DNA of 64,000 nucleotides from Hoylesella loescheii DSM 19665 = JCM 12249 = ATCC 15930 (GTDB taxonomy: Bacteria; Bacteroidota; Bacteroidia; Bacteroidales; Bacteroidaceae), in the NCBI RefSeq assembly GCF_000378085.1, contig NZ_KB899211.1, positions 148,100 to 212,099 of the forward strand. Direction: 5' to 3'. The notes beneath the pieces were generated by a model. That model was not told the origin of the DNA. It made no database searches and saw nothing but the letters and a program-made list of their open reading frames with translations. Position 1 is the first letter of the stretch; every line of letters starts with the position of its first letter. Positions 18,706-27,252 of the stretch are shown piece by piece. Made by a program: the position numbers and the translations under genes.

Positions 18706-20383
18706 GAGTTTTGACGACGCAGATATTTTTTACAGGGTGTGGAATTACAACCCTTCACAGAAAACCATTGTGATATTGCATCGTGGGCACGAACATTCGG
18801 GACGTTTGCAAGCCTTTGCCGAGAACGAGCAATTTGCTCATTTTAACATCTTTGGCTTTGATATGCGTGGACTGGGGCATACTTCGCAACCCGTTTCGCC
18901 CCATTTTATGGACTATGTACGCGACTTGGATGCTTTCGTAAAATACCTCCATGAACAGTATGGAATTGTTGAGAGAGACATCTTTGTGGTGGCTAACAGC
19001 ATTGCAGGCGTAATTGTTTCGGCGTGGTGTCACGACTTTGCGCCCCGTATTGCCGGTATGGCGCTTCTTGCTCCTGCGTTTACCATTAAGTTATATGTGC
19101 CTTTTGCAAAGACGGGAATTGCCTTGGCAGCCTGGCTTTTCAAACATCTTACGGTGCCCAGTTATGTCAAGTCGAAGGTGTTGACACATGATGTAGAACA
19201 ACAAAAGGCGTACGACACCGACCCGCTAATTACTCGAGAAATTGATGCGCACTATCTTTTGGATTTGCTGAAAGCAGGAAAGCGTATCGTAGAAGATGCT
19301 GCTGCCATTACCATACCGACGCTATTACTCTCTGCCGGTAAAGATTATGTGGTGAAAGACGATATGCAAAAGCGGTTTTTTGTTGATATCAGCTCCACCC
19401 AAAAGCGGTTTATCAAGCTCAAAGGGTTTTATCACGGGCTATTGTTTGAAACGCAACGTGAACAGGTTTACAATCCTATTGCTGAGTTTATTAACCGCTG
19501 TTTCTCACTCGAACAGCCGCCAACGACCTGTATGCCAGATAAATTTACAGTTGATGAGTATAACAAAATGGCCCTGAATATGCTTCCCCGAATTGAACGT
19601 TGGGGCTTTCGGATACAGAAATGGATGCTCCATCACTTGGGATTTCTTAGTAAAGGAATGCGTGTAGGACTAAAATATGGTTTTGATTCGGGTATGTCTC
19701 TCGATTATGTTTATCGCAACCAAGCACAGGGATGCGGACCAATTGGGCGATGGATAGACAGAGGTTATCTTACCGCCATTGGTTGGAGAGGAGTAAGAAT
19801 ACGCCGAGAGAATCTCATCGCAACCGTAGAAGAACGTATTAAAACGCTCAAACAGCGCAATGAACCCGTGAAAATACTCGACATAGCCGGTGGAACGGGT
19901 AATTATCTGTTCGACATCAAGCGCAAGTTTCCTGAAATAGAAGTGGTTATAAACGACTTTTCGGAAGCAAACATTGCTTTCGGCGAGGCACAGATACAAC
20001 AGCTAGGACTTCAAAATATACGGTTTACCCGTCTTGATTGTTTCAATAAAGACTCATATCGACAGCTGAATTTTGAGCCTAATATCGTTATTATTTCCGG
20101 TATATTCGAGCTTTTTGGTGATAACGAACTTGTTTGTAACGCCATCTCCGGCACTTTATCCGCACTGCAACCGGGTGGCTTTTTGGTCTATACCGGTCAG
20201 CCTTGGCACCCTCAGTTGAAAATGATAGCTTACGTATTAAACAGTCATCAAGAGCGTGATTGGATTATGCGACGTCGTTCGCAACGCGAACTGGACAGTC
20301 TTTTCGCCTTTTATGGCTTAACCAAATGTGGCATGAAACTCGATAACTTCGGCATCTTTACCGTTAGTTATGGAACGAAATAA
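18686..20383 (+). CDS. YnbC-like alpha/beta hydrolase + methyltransferase
   Basis: A 565-residue bifunctional protein with the architecture of E. coli YnbC. The N-terminal half (about 1-290) is an alpha/beta hydrolase with an HRGHEHSG oxyanion region and a nucleophile elbow A-N-S105-I-A, so Ser is kept but both usual glycines are Ala. The C-terminal half (about 310-565) is a class I SAM-dependent methyltransferase with motif I D399-I-A-G-G-T-G, followed by VVINDFSEAN and NIVIISGIFELF. No signal peptide or clear membrane helix is seen, so it is probably cytoplasmic or peripheral. It is the last gene of the operon and converges with the next gene, overlapping it by 20 bp at the 3' ends. Confidence 0.86.
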   Translation: METGTFKSFDDADIFYRVWNYNPSQKTIVILHRGHEHSGRLQAFAENEQFAHFNIFGFDMRGLGHTSQPVSPHFMDYVRDLDAFVKYLHEQYGIVERDIFVVANSIAGVIVSAWCHDFAPRIAGMALLAPAFTIKLYVPFAKTGIALAAWLFKHLTVPSYVKSKVLTHDVEQQKAYDTDPLITREIDAHYLLDLLKAGKRIVEDAAAITIPTLLLSAGKDYVVKDDMQKRFFVDISSTQKRFIKLKGFYHGLLFETQREQVYNPIAEFINRCFSLEQPPTTCMPDKFTVDEYNKMALNMLPRIERWGFRIQKWMLHHLGFLSKGMRVGLKYGFDSGMSLDYVYRNQAQGCGPIGRWIDRGYLTAIGWRGVRIRRENLIATVEERIKTLKQRNEPVKILDIAGGTGNYLFDIKRKFPEIEVVINDFSEANIAFGEAQIQQLGLQNIRFTRLDCFNKDSYRQLNFEPNIVIISGIFELFGDNELVCNAISGTLSALQPGGFLVYTGQPWHPQLKMIAYVLNSHQERDWIMRRRSQRELDSLFAFYGLTKCGMKLDNFGIFTVSYGTK

Positions 20384-21425
20384 GTTGCAAACGGGCTTTT
20401 TCTTCAGCCGCAGACAAATTTGTTGGGGCGTCATTATCAAAGTAAGACGTGTTGATGGTGATGTTTCGGCGTGTCAAAGTCATTTTCCAATTACCCGTCG
20501 CCCTGCCATTTTGTAGGATAAGGGGATAGAAAACACCGTTAATAAATGCTTTGCTGTTGTGAGAAGCTTCCAAAATATCGCCGCGATACTTGTAAGCAAT
20601 AATGTATTCGTCGTAAGCAGGCAGAAAGATAAAGCTTTCTTTCTCTTTGATATCGATTGAACAAGATTCGTGTAACAGGTAAGTTTTATCGTTAGAAACG
20701 ACCTTTTGAAGCTCTTTCTCAATAATATCAACGCCCAATCGTGCCTCTTTCACTGACAATCCCGACCACCAACAGAAGTCGTCTAACGTTGCGGGTGCAT
20801 GACTTCTAAAGTAATTGCGTGCCAATATGCTCAATGCCTCGTCTTTTGTGGGTAAGGGCATAGGGGCTACTCGCTCGTCTAAGAGCATGTAGGTATGTGT
20901 GTTTTCCACTTCAGGACCGCTGCAAATCAGTGCCTCGCATTCGGCATTCTCCAAAAAACGGTTCATAAAAACAGTGTCCGAAGGTAAGCCTTTCTCAGCC
21001 ATTCGTTCTGTAATTTGCTGTTTGGTAAGACTCTTTCCACCACTCAACATATCATAGATATGCTGGTTAACGGTATCGTACATCTGCTCGGTGATGTGCA
21101 GTCCGTGTCCTTTCATCGACGATGCGTAGGCAGATTTCAGTCTTTTACACGACAATTTGAGCATCCAACGTATATCCTTTGGACTTACATAATGCCATGT
21201 AGGGCGTAGTACGTGGGTGCGAAGAATCTCTCCACGATCGAGGGCTTGCCTGATTTGCTGCATCGTTGCGCCACGTGTACGTATTCCTAGTGCCAGCTTT
21301 GCCATTCGGGGTTGTTGTGCTTGGATGGCACCCATCCAGGCTACAACATCTTTTACTTCGGTAAAATCGGGGCTAATTAACTGTTGGGCGCGAAGCCGAA
21401 CCATTGGGATATTTATTTTTTTCAT
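20364..21425 (-). CDS. AlkZ/YcaQ-type winged-helix protein (putative DNA glycosylase)
   Basis: A 353-residue member of the HTH_42 family, built of tandem winged-helix domains and including bacterial interstrand-crosslink and alkylation glycosylases (AlkZ, YcaQ). The catalytic QxQ-type motif is seen as I34-Q35-A-Q37, and other family landmarks are THVLRPTWHYV, LDDFCWWSGL, LPAYDEYIIAYKYR and NGVFYPLILQNGR. The frame is open to a TTG at 21455, but that codon overlaps the promoter, so the ATG at 21425 is preferred. It stands alone and converges on the ynb-like operon. Whether it repairs damage generally or protects against one toxin cannot be read from the sequence. Confidence 0.78.
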   Translation of the reverse strand: MKKINIPMVRLRAQQLISPDFTEVKDVVAWMGAIQAQQPRMAKLALGIRTRGATMQQIRQALDRGEILRTHVLRPTWHYVSPKDIRWMLKLSCKRLKSAYASSMKGHGLHITEQMYDTVNQHIYDMLSGGKSLTKQQITERMAEKGLPSDTVFMNRFLENAECEALICSGPEVENTHTYMLLDERVAPMPLPTKDEALSILARNYFRSHAPATLDDFCWWSGLSVKEARLGVDIIEKELQKVVSNDKTYLLHESCSIDIKEKESFIFLPAYDEYIIAYKYRGDILEASHNSKAFINGVFYPLILQNGRATGNWKMTLTRRNITINTSYFDNDAPTNLSAAEEKARLQLISFHN

Positions 21426-21452
21426 GTCTTTTGTGGGGACGTTTACTTCTTG

Positions 21453-21460
21453 CAAAGATA
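21453..21460 (-). promoter_or_regulatory. Promoter -7 box, AlkZ-like gene
   Basis: TATCTTTG on the minus strand fits TAnnTTTG and leaves a leader of about 22 bases to the ATG at 21425. The -33 box is not clear. Confidence 0.4.
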
Positions 21461-21591
21461 ATCAGAAAAGCGTAAACTCGGTATCAAAATGGTGTTAGCC
21501 CCTTTGGTTTCTTGGTTAGGTAGTCTTTAGTAAAGTTCATTGGGGTTGTTTTTACAAGAGAACTTCATGGTGAAACCTTAGGGTTAGACAA

Positions 21592-21629
21592 AAATGGCTG
21601 TATCAGATGCTCTCTTGATACAGCCATTT
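21592..21629 (-). terminator. Rho-independent terminator of the TonB receptor gene
   Basis: A perfect 14-bp stem (AAATGGCTGTATCA with TGATACAGCCATTT) and a 10-base loop lie 23 bp after the receptor stop. On the minus strand the stem runs into TTTTTGTC. Confidence 0.8.
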
Positions 21630-21651
21630 CTGCTATCTGTAAGTGGTTCGT

Positions 21652-24036
21652 TTAGAACTTAATCATAATTCCTACCGTGGGGAGAATTGTTCCACTATAG
21701 TACACCAGTGTACGAAGCAACTGTTTGGTTTGCGGTGAAGCGGGGTCGTCCATTACATTCCCCTCAGTATCACGATTGGTATATATCGGTTTGGATGGCA
21801 TGTTGCTGATGTAGGCATTCTGCACATCGAGATATAGATTGAGCATCCAATGCTTGAAATAGAACTCCTTATCCAAGCGCACATCCAGCTGATGAGCATC
21901 AGCAAGACGTAGTGTATTGAATCGCTCGTAGTCGGTATAGGCCTGATTGGTAATAGACCAAGCGGCCTTGTTTGTAGAACGCTCTACATCAATAGGCGAA
22001 TAAGGAGCACCTCCTATGTAACGCCAGCGAGCCGAGATGTACCAGCCTTTGGGTAACTTGTAACTTGTTGTGAGATTGAGGATATGCCTCGTATCCCAAG
22101 AAGAGGGCCGATAGATGCCATTTTTGTCTGTAAACTCACTCCTAAAAAGCGTGTACGAAGCAGTCAGATCTATATCACGCCACCCCATAAGCTTAGCCAC
22201 TACTTCCACGCCATAGGCCCTACCGTCGCCCGTAGACATAACGGCCTCATCGCCAACTTGCCCATAGTCTACCCCCTTACTGGCCAAACTAATTCCGTCG
22301 GTAAGGGAAATAGGATAGTTGCTATACTGCTTATAGAAGCTCTCAAGAGAGAAACGTAGGAAGTTACCCGGATGATATTCCATGCCCAGAATAGCTTGAT
22401 TGGAGGTGATATACTTAAGCCCATTGTTGCGATTGACATAGTTACCCTCGGTATTGCGATAACCCATCGTTGTGTAGGAGGGAGGCATCGCATAGCGACC
22501 AATGTTGGCATTGAGGTCGAAGTCTTCCGAAAATGAATACGATAGCGATAGTCTAGGCGACAACTGCTTGAGTGGATTACTCATGCTAGCTGTGAAAGTG
22601 TTGCCCACTAAATTTACTCCAAGTGAAACCTTGAACCGATTGTTGAGATACTGATCCGAAGCTTGCACGAATGCTTGATAAGAAAGCAGGTCGATGCTAC
22701 TGTGGTATTGGAAGGGGACAACATTTCCCGAGGTGAACTGTAAGCGATAGACATCATTGACATAGTTGCTGTACTTGATGCCAGCTCCAAAGTTCAGTTT
22801 GATAGGCAGCGTAGTATAGTTGCGTTCGTAGCGTAGTTTGATCTCGGCTTCATCCGATTGGTAGTCGGATATTTTGGATGCAGACTTATCGTTATCTTTA
22901 TACTTTACACCTCCGTTACGCATCATGTTTCGGCTTAGAATCCAACTATCGACGAAGCGTTTGCCGTAGTGCTTGTAGGCCAGACCGAAGGTATAGTTCC
23001 ACTGAGAGTACTCGGGCAGGTAACCTAGTATGTATTTCTGCGCCTCGGTACCAGTCTGCTCGAGGGCTCTATTGAGTCGCATGTTGTCAATGGCACCAAT
23101 ACCAATCACCGTAATCTCATGATGCGGGTTGATGCGCCATTTGTATTTCATTTGAAAGTCGTTGTAGGTAGGCAAAAAAGGCAAGCCAATTGCCTTAAAT
23201 AACCACTGCAAATAAGATTGACGAAAAGATACGATGAACGATGCATCCTTGCCCAAAGGGCCGTCTAAGGTAATCCCTGCATCCGATGCTCCTACCGCAA
23301 CCTTTGTATGCAGTCTGTCTCTGCTACCATCTTTTTGCTTGATCTCCATCACAGAGCTAAGGGTATTGGGTCTGTTAGCAGGGAAAGCTCCTGTGTAGAA
23401 ATTGATCTCGCGCACAAAGTCGGGGTTAATGATGCCGACAACACCTCCCGAAGCCCCTTGTGTGGCAAAGTGATTGATCACCGGGATCTCTATGCCGTCT
23501 AGGTAAAAGACATTCTCTGTGGGACCTCCACCGCGTATGATGAGGTCGTTTCGATTAGGAGCTGTGGCACCAACTCCCGGCAGAATCTGCACCAGTTTGG
23601 AAACATCGCGATTGGCCCCGGCACTCTTCTCAATCTGCTGAGCTGCTAAAGTGAGTAACGAGACAGGACTCTCGGTAGGGCGAAGCAATAGATTGGGGCT
23701 AACTAAAACTTCTTTGAGCGTTGTAGAGGCTTCGCTAACCATAATATCTATAAAAGTCGTTTGGTTACCCAGTACTTGTAGTTCCTCGGAGATTTTAGTC
23801 TCGAAGCCTACCATACTGACGATGATTTTGTGGAAGCCAGGCTGTACGCCCGTGATGGTAAACGTTCCTTCTATAGAGGTTTTTGCCCCAAGAGAAGTCC
23901 CTTGTACTTGTACTGTGGCGAACTCTAGTGGTTCGTTGTTCTTGTCATTGATGATGCGCCCTTGGATGATTCCTGTTTGGGCAAAACCTTTATAGACGAG
24001 CAGGAAGGTCAAACATAATAGACTGTATATCCGCAT
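21652..24036 (-). CDS. TonB-dependent outer-membrane receptor
   Basis: A 794-residue outer-membrane beta-barrel that imports an unknown ligand using energy from TonB. It has a signal peptide (MRIYSLLCLTFLLVYKGFAQ), a carboxypeptidase-regulatory-like Ig domain (about 21-105, GIIQGRIINDKNNEPLEFAT), then a plug domain with ILPGVGATAPNRNDLIIRGG, and a barrel ending in the aromatic-type C-terminus VGIMIKF. There is no SusD partner and no long extracellular insertion, so it resembles small-ligand or metal receptors more than SusC glycan importers. It forms a single-gene unit with its own promoter and terminator. Confidence 0.9.
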   Translation of the reverse strand: MRIYSLLCLTFLLVYKGFAQTGIIQGRIINDKNNEPLEFATVQVQGTSLGAKTSIEGTFTITGVQPGFHKIIVSMVGFETKISEELQVLGNQTTFIDIMVSEASTTLKEVLVSPNLLLRPTESPVSLLTLAAQQIEKSAGANRDVSKLVQILPGVGATAPNRNDLIIRGGGPTENVFYLDGIEIPVINHFATQGASGGVVGIINPDFVREINFYTGAFPANRPNTLSSVMEIKQKDGSRDRLHTKVAVGASDAGITLDGPLGKDASFIVSFRQSYLQWLFKAIGLPFLPTYNDFQMKYKWRINPHHEITVIGIGAIDNMRLNRALEQTGTEAQKYILGYLPEYSQWNYTFGLAYKHYGKRFVDSWILSRNMMRNGGVKYKDNDKSASKISDYQSDEAEIKLRYERNYTTLPIKLNFGAGIKYSNYVNDVYRLQFTSGNVVPFQYHSSIDLLSYQAFVQASDQYLNNRFKVSLGVNLVGNTFTASMSNPLKQLSPRLSLSYSFSEDFDLNANIGRYAMPPSYTTMGYRNTEGNYVNRNNGLKYITSNQAILGMEYHPGNFLRFSLESFYKQYSNYPISLTDGISLASKGVDYGQVGDEAVMSTGDGRAYGVEVVAKLMGWRDIDLTASYTLFRSEFTDKNGIYRPSSWDTRHILNLTTSYKLPKGWYISARWRYIGGAPYSPIDVERSTNKAAWSITNQAYTDYERFNTLRLADAHQLDVRLDKEFYFKHWMLNLYLDVQNAYISNMPSKPIYTNRDTEGNVMDDPASPQTKQLLRTLVYYSGTILPTVGIMIKF

Positions 24037-24113
24037 TATTGCTTAATTAAAAAAATGGATGTAGTCATAGATACCCTACCAGCTGTCCGTAAGGATTACC
24101 TAATCTTGTTTCA

Positions 24114-24144
24114 CAAAGATAATACAATTACTAACAAACGCAAC
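24114..24144 (-). promoter_or_regulatory. Promoter of the TonB receptor gene
   Basis: Minus-strand TATCTTTG (24114-24121) with a GTTG -33-like box 19 bases upstream (24141-24144). The leader would be about 75 bases. Confidence 0.5.
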
Positions 24145-24272
24145 AATAAAAAGAACAAGATTATACTATTTACGCCAGTTCGGTATAAGAAAGTTCGCTA
24201 AAAGGTTAATAGTCTCGCTATTGTTTTGTGTTTTATAGTTGAAAACCAATAGCTTACAAAACACAAGCAGCC

Positions 24273-24432
24273 ATGATTACCACTGACAAAGTTACTGAAG
24301 TATTATGTATATTGGATGAGTTATGTAAGAATTTAGATGCCGAATGAACTAAAAACCTCCATACCGTACCCGTAGACGAGGGATATAAGCGCATGAGAAA
24401 CCGCAAAACCTAAATGTCCAACAGTGAAATCA
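24273..24432 (+). pseudogene. IS982-type transposase, N-terminal remnant
   Basis: Translation from the ATG at 24273 gives MITTDKVTEVLCILDELCKN, the characteristic beginning of IS982-family transposases in Bacteroidota. In the same frame, after a TGA stop (24345-24347), it continues through RMRNRKT, a second stop TAA (24411-24413), and MSNSEIIT, all recognisable parts of the family N-terminus. Homology then ends abruptly at about 24432, where repeat element B1 begins. Only about 50 of the expected ~300 codons remain, so this is a dead fragment. No terminal inverted repeats were identified. The family call is from memory. Confidence 0.6.
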
Positions 24433-24719
24433 TAACCCTTCCGCCGTTCGCATTTTCATAGTTCCGCAAATGCGCTTTCTAAGTCCTGATAATGCATTAT
24501 AAGATTAACCGCCGTGTTATATCTATTTTGGACGGCTGTTCCATGTTATCTGGAATGCTGTTCCAGTTGAATTGGAACACTGTTCCAACTTAGCTGGAGC
24601 AGGCGTCCAACTTAGCTGTACCAAAGCGAGAGCTGAAAAAGCTCGCTACAAACGCTTATCGAGAGGGGAATGAAAGATGGCGTTTGGAGGTTAGAAAGGT
24701 GAGTTGTTGGCGGTGATGG
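24433..24719 (+). repeat. Family B element, copy B1
   Basis: A ~287-bp dispersed element that also occurs, in the opposite orientation, at 40250-40530 and 53177-53451. Its core is three consecutive 22-bp units of the form TTCCA-N7-TGGAA. An ATG-started frame at 24491 reads MHYKINRR...GCSMLSGMLFQLNWNTVP and then meets a TAG; the same peptide is readable in the other copies. The remainder of the 24037-24781 gap holds the transposase remnant and AT-rich sequence. Confidence 0.75.
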
Positions 24720-24781
24720 GCTGTGGAATGAACGGCCTAGATAGTGCCAAGCAGGTATCTAACGTTACGAAGGGCCAGCCA

Positions 24782-25462
24782 TTAAAGGTACAACGGGGCC
24801 TCGTTTCCCATGTTAAATAGCAAGTCGATGACGCTTAGGTTGGGTAAGAAGCCATGGCGTTGGGCGAACACTTGGTAATAGGGACGAGGAGTAAAGGCGG
24901 GGTCGTGGGGTGGATTTTTAGGCACGATGGTGTCGCGGAAGTCTTCAAAGGTGGGGTTAGAGCCAGTGTCGGCATCGACAAAAGCAGCTGGAAGGCTTGC
25001 GCCCGATGCCAGTTGCGCCTGCGTTGGCACAAAAGCGGGGGTGAGAATGATGTTGGGTGTAAAGTCGAGTAGGGTGCAAATGGTGTGCGTTAGTTGGAGG
25101 TTGAAGTCGAAAAGAAAGTCGAAACGACGCTCGAAAAAGGGGCGAAAGTCGTCGGCGTAGTACTCAAAAAAGGGGCTTTCGTTATAGGCCGACACGATGG
25201 CTTGCCAATGTATGTGCCGCCAATTGCCGTGGTCGCTTATGCGAATGTCTTTCATAGCCATGCGCGAGGCCTGCTCGCCCGATGGCCGTTCGATGGGGAT
25301 GGTTAGGGCTTGTGGCCCGTTGGCCGTGGCTATGATGCAGCGGTTGCGGTAGGTTTGCTTGATGAAATGGTCGTGTTGCTCCATCCAGCAGCCGTCGCTA
25401 CGGAAGAGTTTGGAATACCATTGCACGGGGGCGAGATAGGCGGAAGAGAGGAGGGGAAGCAT
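24782..25462 (-). CDS. WbqC-like family protein
   Basis: A 226-residue cytoplasmic protein of the WbqC-like family, whose members often occur in surface-polysaccharide and amino-sugar loci but are mostly uncharacterised. The N-terminal SAYLAPVQWYSKLFRS, the central IRISDHGNWRHIHWQAIVSAYN and FFEYYADDF are typical of the family. The frame extends upstream only to a TTG at 25489; the ATG at 25462 gives the usual start. It is downstream of lepB on the same strand, separated by 246 bp containing a 14-bp inverted repeat (25591-25604 with 25639-25652). Its function here cannot be read. Confidence 0.82.
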   Translation of the reverse strand: MLPLLSSAYLAPVQWYSKLFRSDGCWMEQHDHFIKQTYRNRCIIATANGPQALTIPIERPSGEQASRMAMKDIRISDHGNWRHIHWQAIVSAYNESPFFEYYADDFRPFFERRFDFLFDFNLQLTHTICTLLDFTPNIILTPAFVPTQAQLASGASLPAAFVDADTGSNPTFEDFRDTIVPKNPPHDPAFTPRPYYQVFAQRHGFLPNLSVIDLLFNMGNEAPLYL

Positions 25463-25590
25463 GATTTTGAGTGAAATTGAATGGGACAAAGAAGACTGGC
25501 AAGGCCTATAATAACGATGATGCCGAAAGATGGCCCAACACGGGCGGGCTTAATATATGGGATAAGACTGATGAACGCTAAAAAAGCAGG

Positions 25591-25652
25591 TGGGACAAAT
25601 GCAACATGGCTGGCTTAATCGAAGCCAAGAACGCAGCGTTGCATTTGTCCCA
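25591..25652. terminator. Long hairpin between lepB and the WbqC-like gene
   Basis: TGGGACAAATGCAA (25591-25604) and TTGCATTTGTCCCA (25639-25652) form a perfect 14-bp stem. A smaller GGCTT/AAGCC hairpin sits in its loop. There is no clear T-run, so it may be a processing or attenuator structure rather than a strict terminator. Confidence 0.4.
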
Positions 25653-25708
25653 TCGGTCTTAATCTGTGGTCTTTGGGCCTATAAGGGCCTAAGTTGCCAA
25701 GCGTGGCA

Positions 25709-27154
25709 TTACTTTATCTTATCCACACAAGTGAACAAGCGGCTCCACCTGATGCCCTTAAATCCGGGATGGTCTACATCATGTGACCACCAAATGAATA
25801 TGGGTTTGCCCACCACATGGTCTTCGGGTACAAAGCCCCAATAGCGCGAGTCGGCCGAATTGTGTCGGTTGTCGCCCATCATCCAATAGTAGTCCATCTT
25901 AAAGGTGTAGCTGTTGGCGGGCTTGTTGTTGATGTATATTTGTCCGTTGCGCACGTCAACCTCGTTGTTTTCGTACACGCGAATGGCACGTTCGTACATC
26001 GGCAGGTTGGCTAAGTTAAGCTTAATGGTAGCCCCTTTCTTGGGAATCCATATCGGTCCGTAGTTATCGCGCGTCCATTTCGTGTTGGCATTGAGGGGAT
26101 AGAGGTCGCCTGTGGGTGCGTCGGTGTTCAGTTTCACGCTCTCAACGATGTCTTTTCGTGCGGCAAGTGCCTTTGCAGCCTTTGCTGTAAGTGGCATAAC
26201 GCCGCTTGTGTTAAGGCTTTGCAGGTCTTCTTGCGTTATGCCTAGGCTTGTAAGTAAGTCGTCGGGCTGCATTCCTTTCAGCTTAACATAATAGGTGTAT
26301 TGTACGTTTTCGGGCTCTTTGTTGGGCTTGCCGTCAAGGTAAACGATGCGGTTTTTGATTTGAAGCGTTTGCCCAGGCATGCCCACACAACGCTTAACGT
26401 AGTTCTCGCGACGGTCGGTTGGACGCGAAATAAGGTCGCCATACTCGTTGGGGTTTTGCAAGATGTAAGCGCGCCCTAGCGCATAGATGTGCTGGAAGTA
26501 GGCGCGTTGTTGCAAAAGCGACATGCTGTCGAGGTTAACGGGCTGGTTGGCTTGGTCGTATAGTTGCTTGCCATACGAGTAAACCATTTGGTAATAGTCG
26601 GCTGCTGCCCAGCGTGCCTCGTTCACAAGACTGTCGCCCGAGGGGTAGTTAAACACTACGATGTCGTTAAGCTTAACGTGTCCCAAGCCTTTTACACGTC
26701 GATAGTCCCAATGAGGCACCTCAATGTACGACTTAACGTTAAATAACGGCATGGTGTGTTGGGTTAATGGCATGGTAAGTGGCGTTTGTGGGATGCGCGG
26801 ACCATAGCTCAGCTTGCTTACAAAGAGGTAATCGCCCGTGAGCAAGCTCTTTTCGAGCGAGCTTGAAGGGATGACGAAGTTTTGGAAGAAGAAAAGGTTG
26901 ATGAAGTAAACGGCCACAAGGGCGAAGACGATGGCATCTACCCAGCCCATGATAAAGCGGGTAGGCCCTTCTGAATCTTTCCACCATTGCCACTTTATTT
27001 TCTTCGAAATATAAACGTCGTAGATGAAAGGTAGCACCAGCAAACCCCACCAACTTTCCACCCAGAAGAGGAATGCGAGGTAGAGAAGTGCTACGATAAT
27101 GAATTTAGTCCACTGCTTACGTGGGTTGAATTCTTTCTTTTTCCTGTTTATCAT
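25709..27154 (-). CDS. lepB: Signal peptidase I (LepB), long Bacteroidota form
   Basis: The membrane-bound S26A protease that removes signal peptides from exported proteins. Two N-terminal membrane segments (about 17-47 and 68-90) precede the catalytic Ser in I95-P-S-S-S99-L. The general base Lys lies in Y251-V-K253-R-C-V-G-M-P-G, and the last conserved box is GDNRHNSADSRYWGFVPEDH. At 481 residues it is much longer than the ~320 of E. coli. The additional sequence lies between the Ser and Lys boxes (about 170-250) and again around 285-400, as is common in Bacteroidota. dapB lies 98 bp upstream on the same strand. Confidence 0.94.
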   Translation of the reverse strand: MINRKKKEFNPRKQWTKFIIVALLYLAFLFWVESWWGLLVLPFIYDVYISKKIKWQWWKDSEGPTRFIMGWVDAIVFALVAVYFINLFFFQNFVIPSSSLEKSLLTGDYLFVSKLSYGPRIPQTPLTMPLTQHTMPLFNVKSYIEVPHWDYRRVKGLGHVKLNDIVVFNYPSGDSLVNEARWAAADYYQMVYSYGKQLYDQANQPVNLDSMSLLQQRAYFQHIYALGRAYILQNPNEYGDLISRPTDRRENYVKRCVGMPGQTLQIKNRIVYLDGKPNKEPENVQYTYYVKLKGMQPDDLLTSLGITQEDLQSLNTSGVMPLTAKAAKALAARKDIVESVKLNTDAPTGDLYPLNANTKWTRDNYGPIWIPKKGATIKLNLANLPMYERAIRVYENNEVDVRNGQIYINNKPANSYTFKMDYYWMMGDNRHNSADSRYWGFVPEDHVVGKPIFIWWSHDVDHPGFKGIRWSRLFTCVDKIK

Positions 27155-27252
27155 TGCAAGTGTTAGTTATATGTTTTGTGCCTTTTGCCCTTGTTGGCGT
27201 GGTGAAACGCGAGTGGTTTCGGTGCCGTGTGGGGTACAGGCGCATGTCGTTT

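Noticed and set aside
20364..21425. Toxin self-resistance locus around the AlkZ-like gene
   Set aside because: No polyketide, peptide-synthetase or other genotoxin gene is present on either side.
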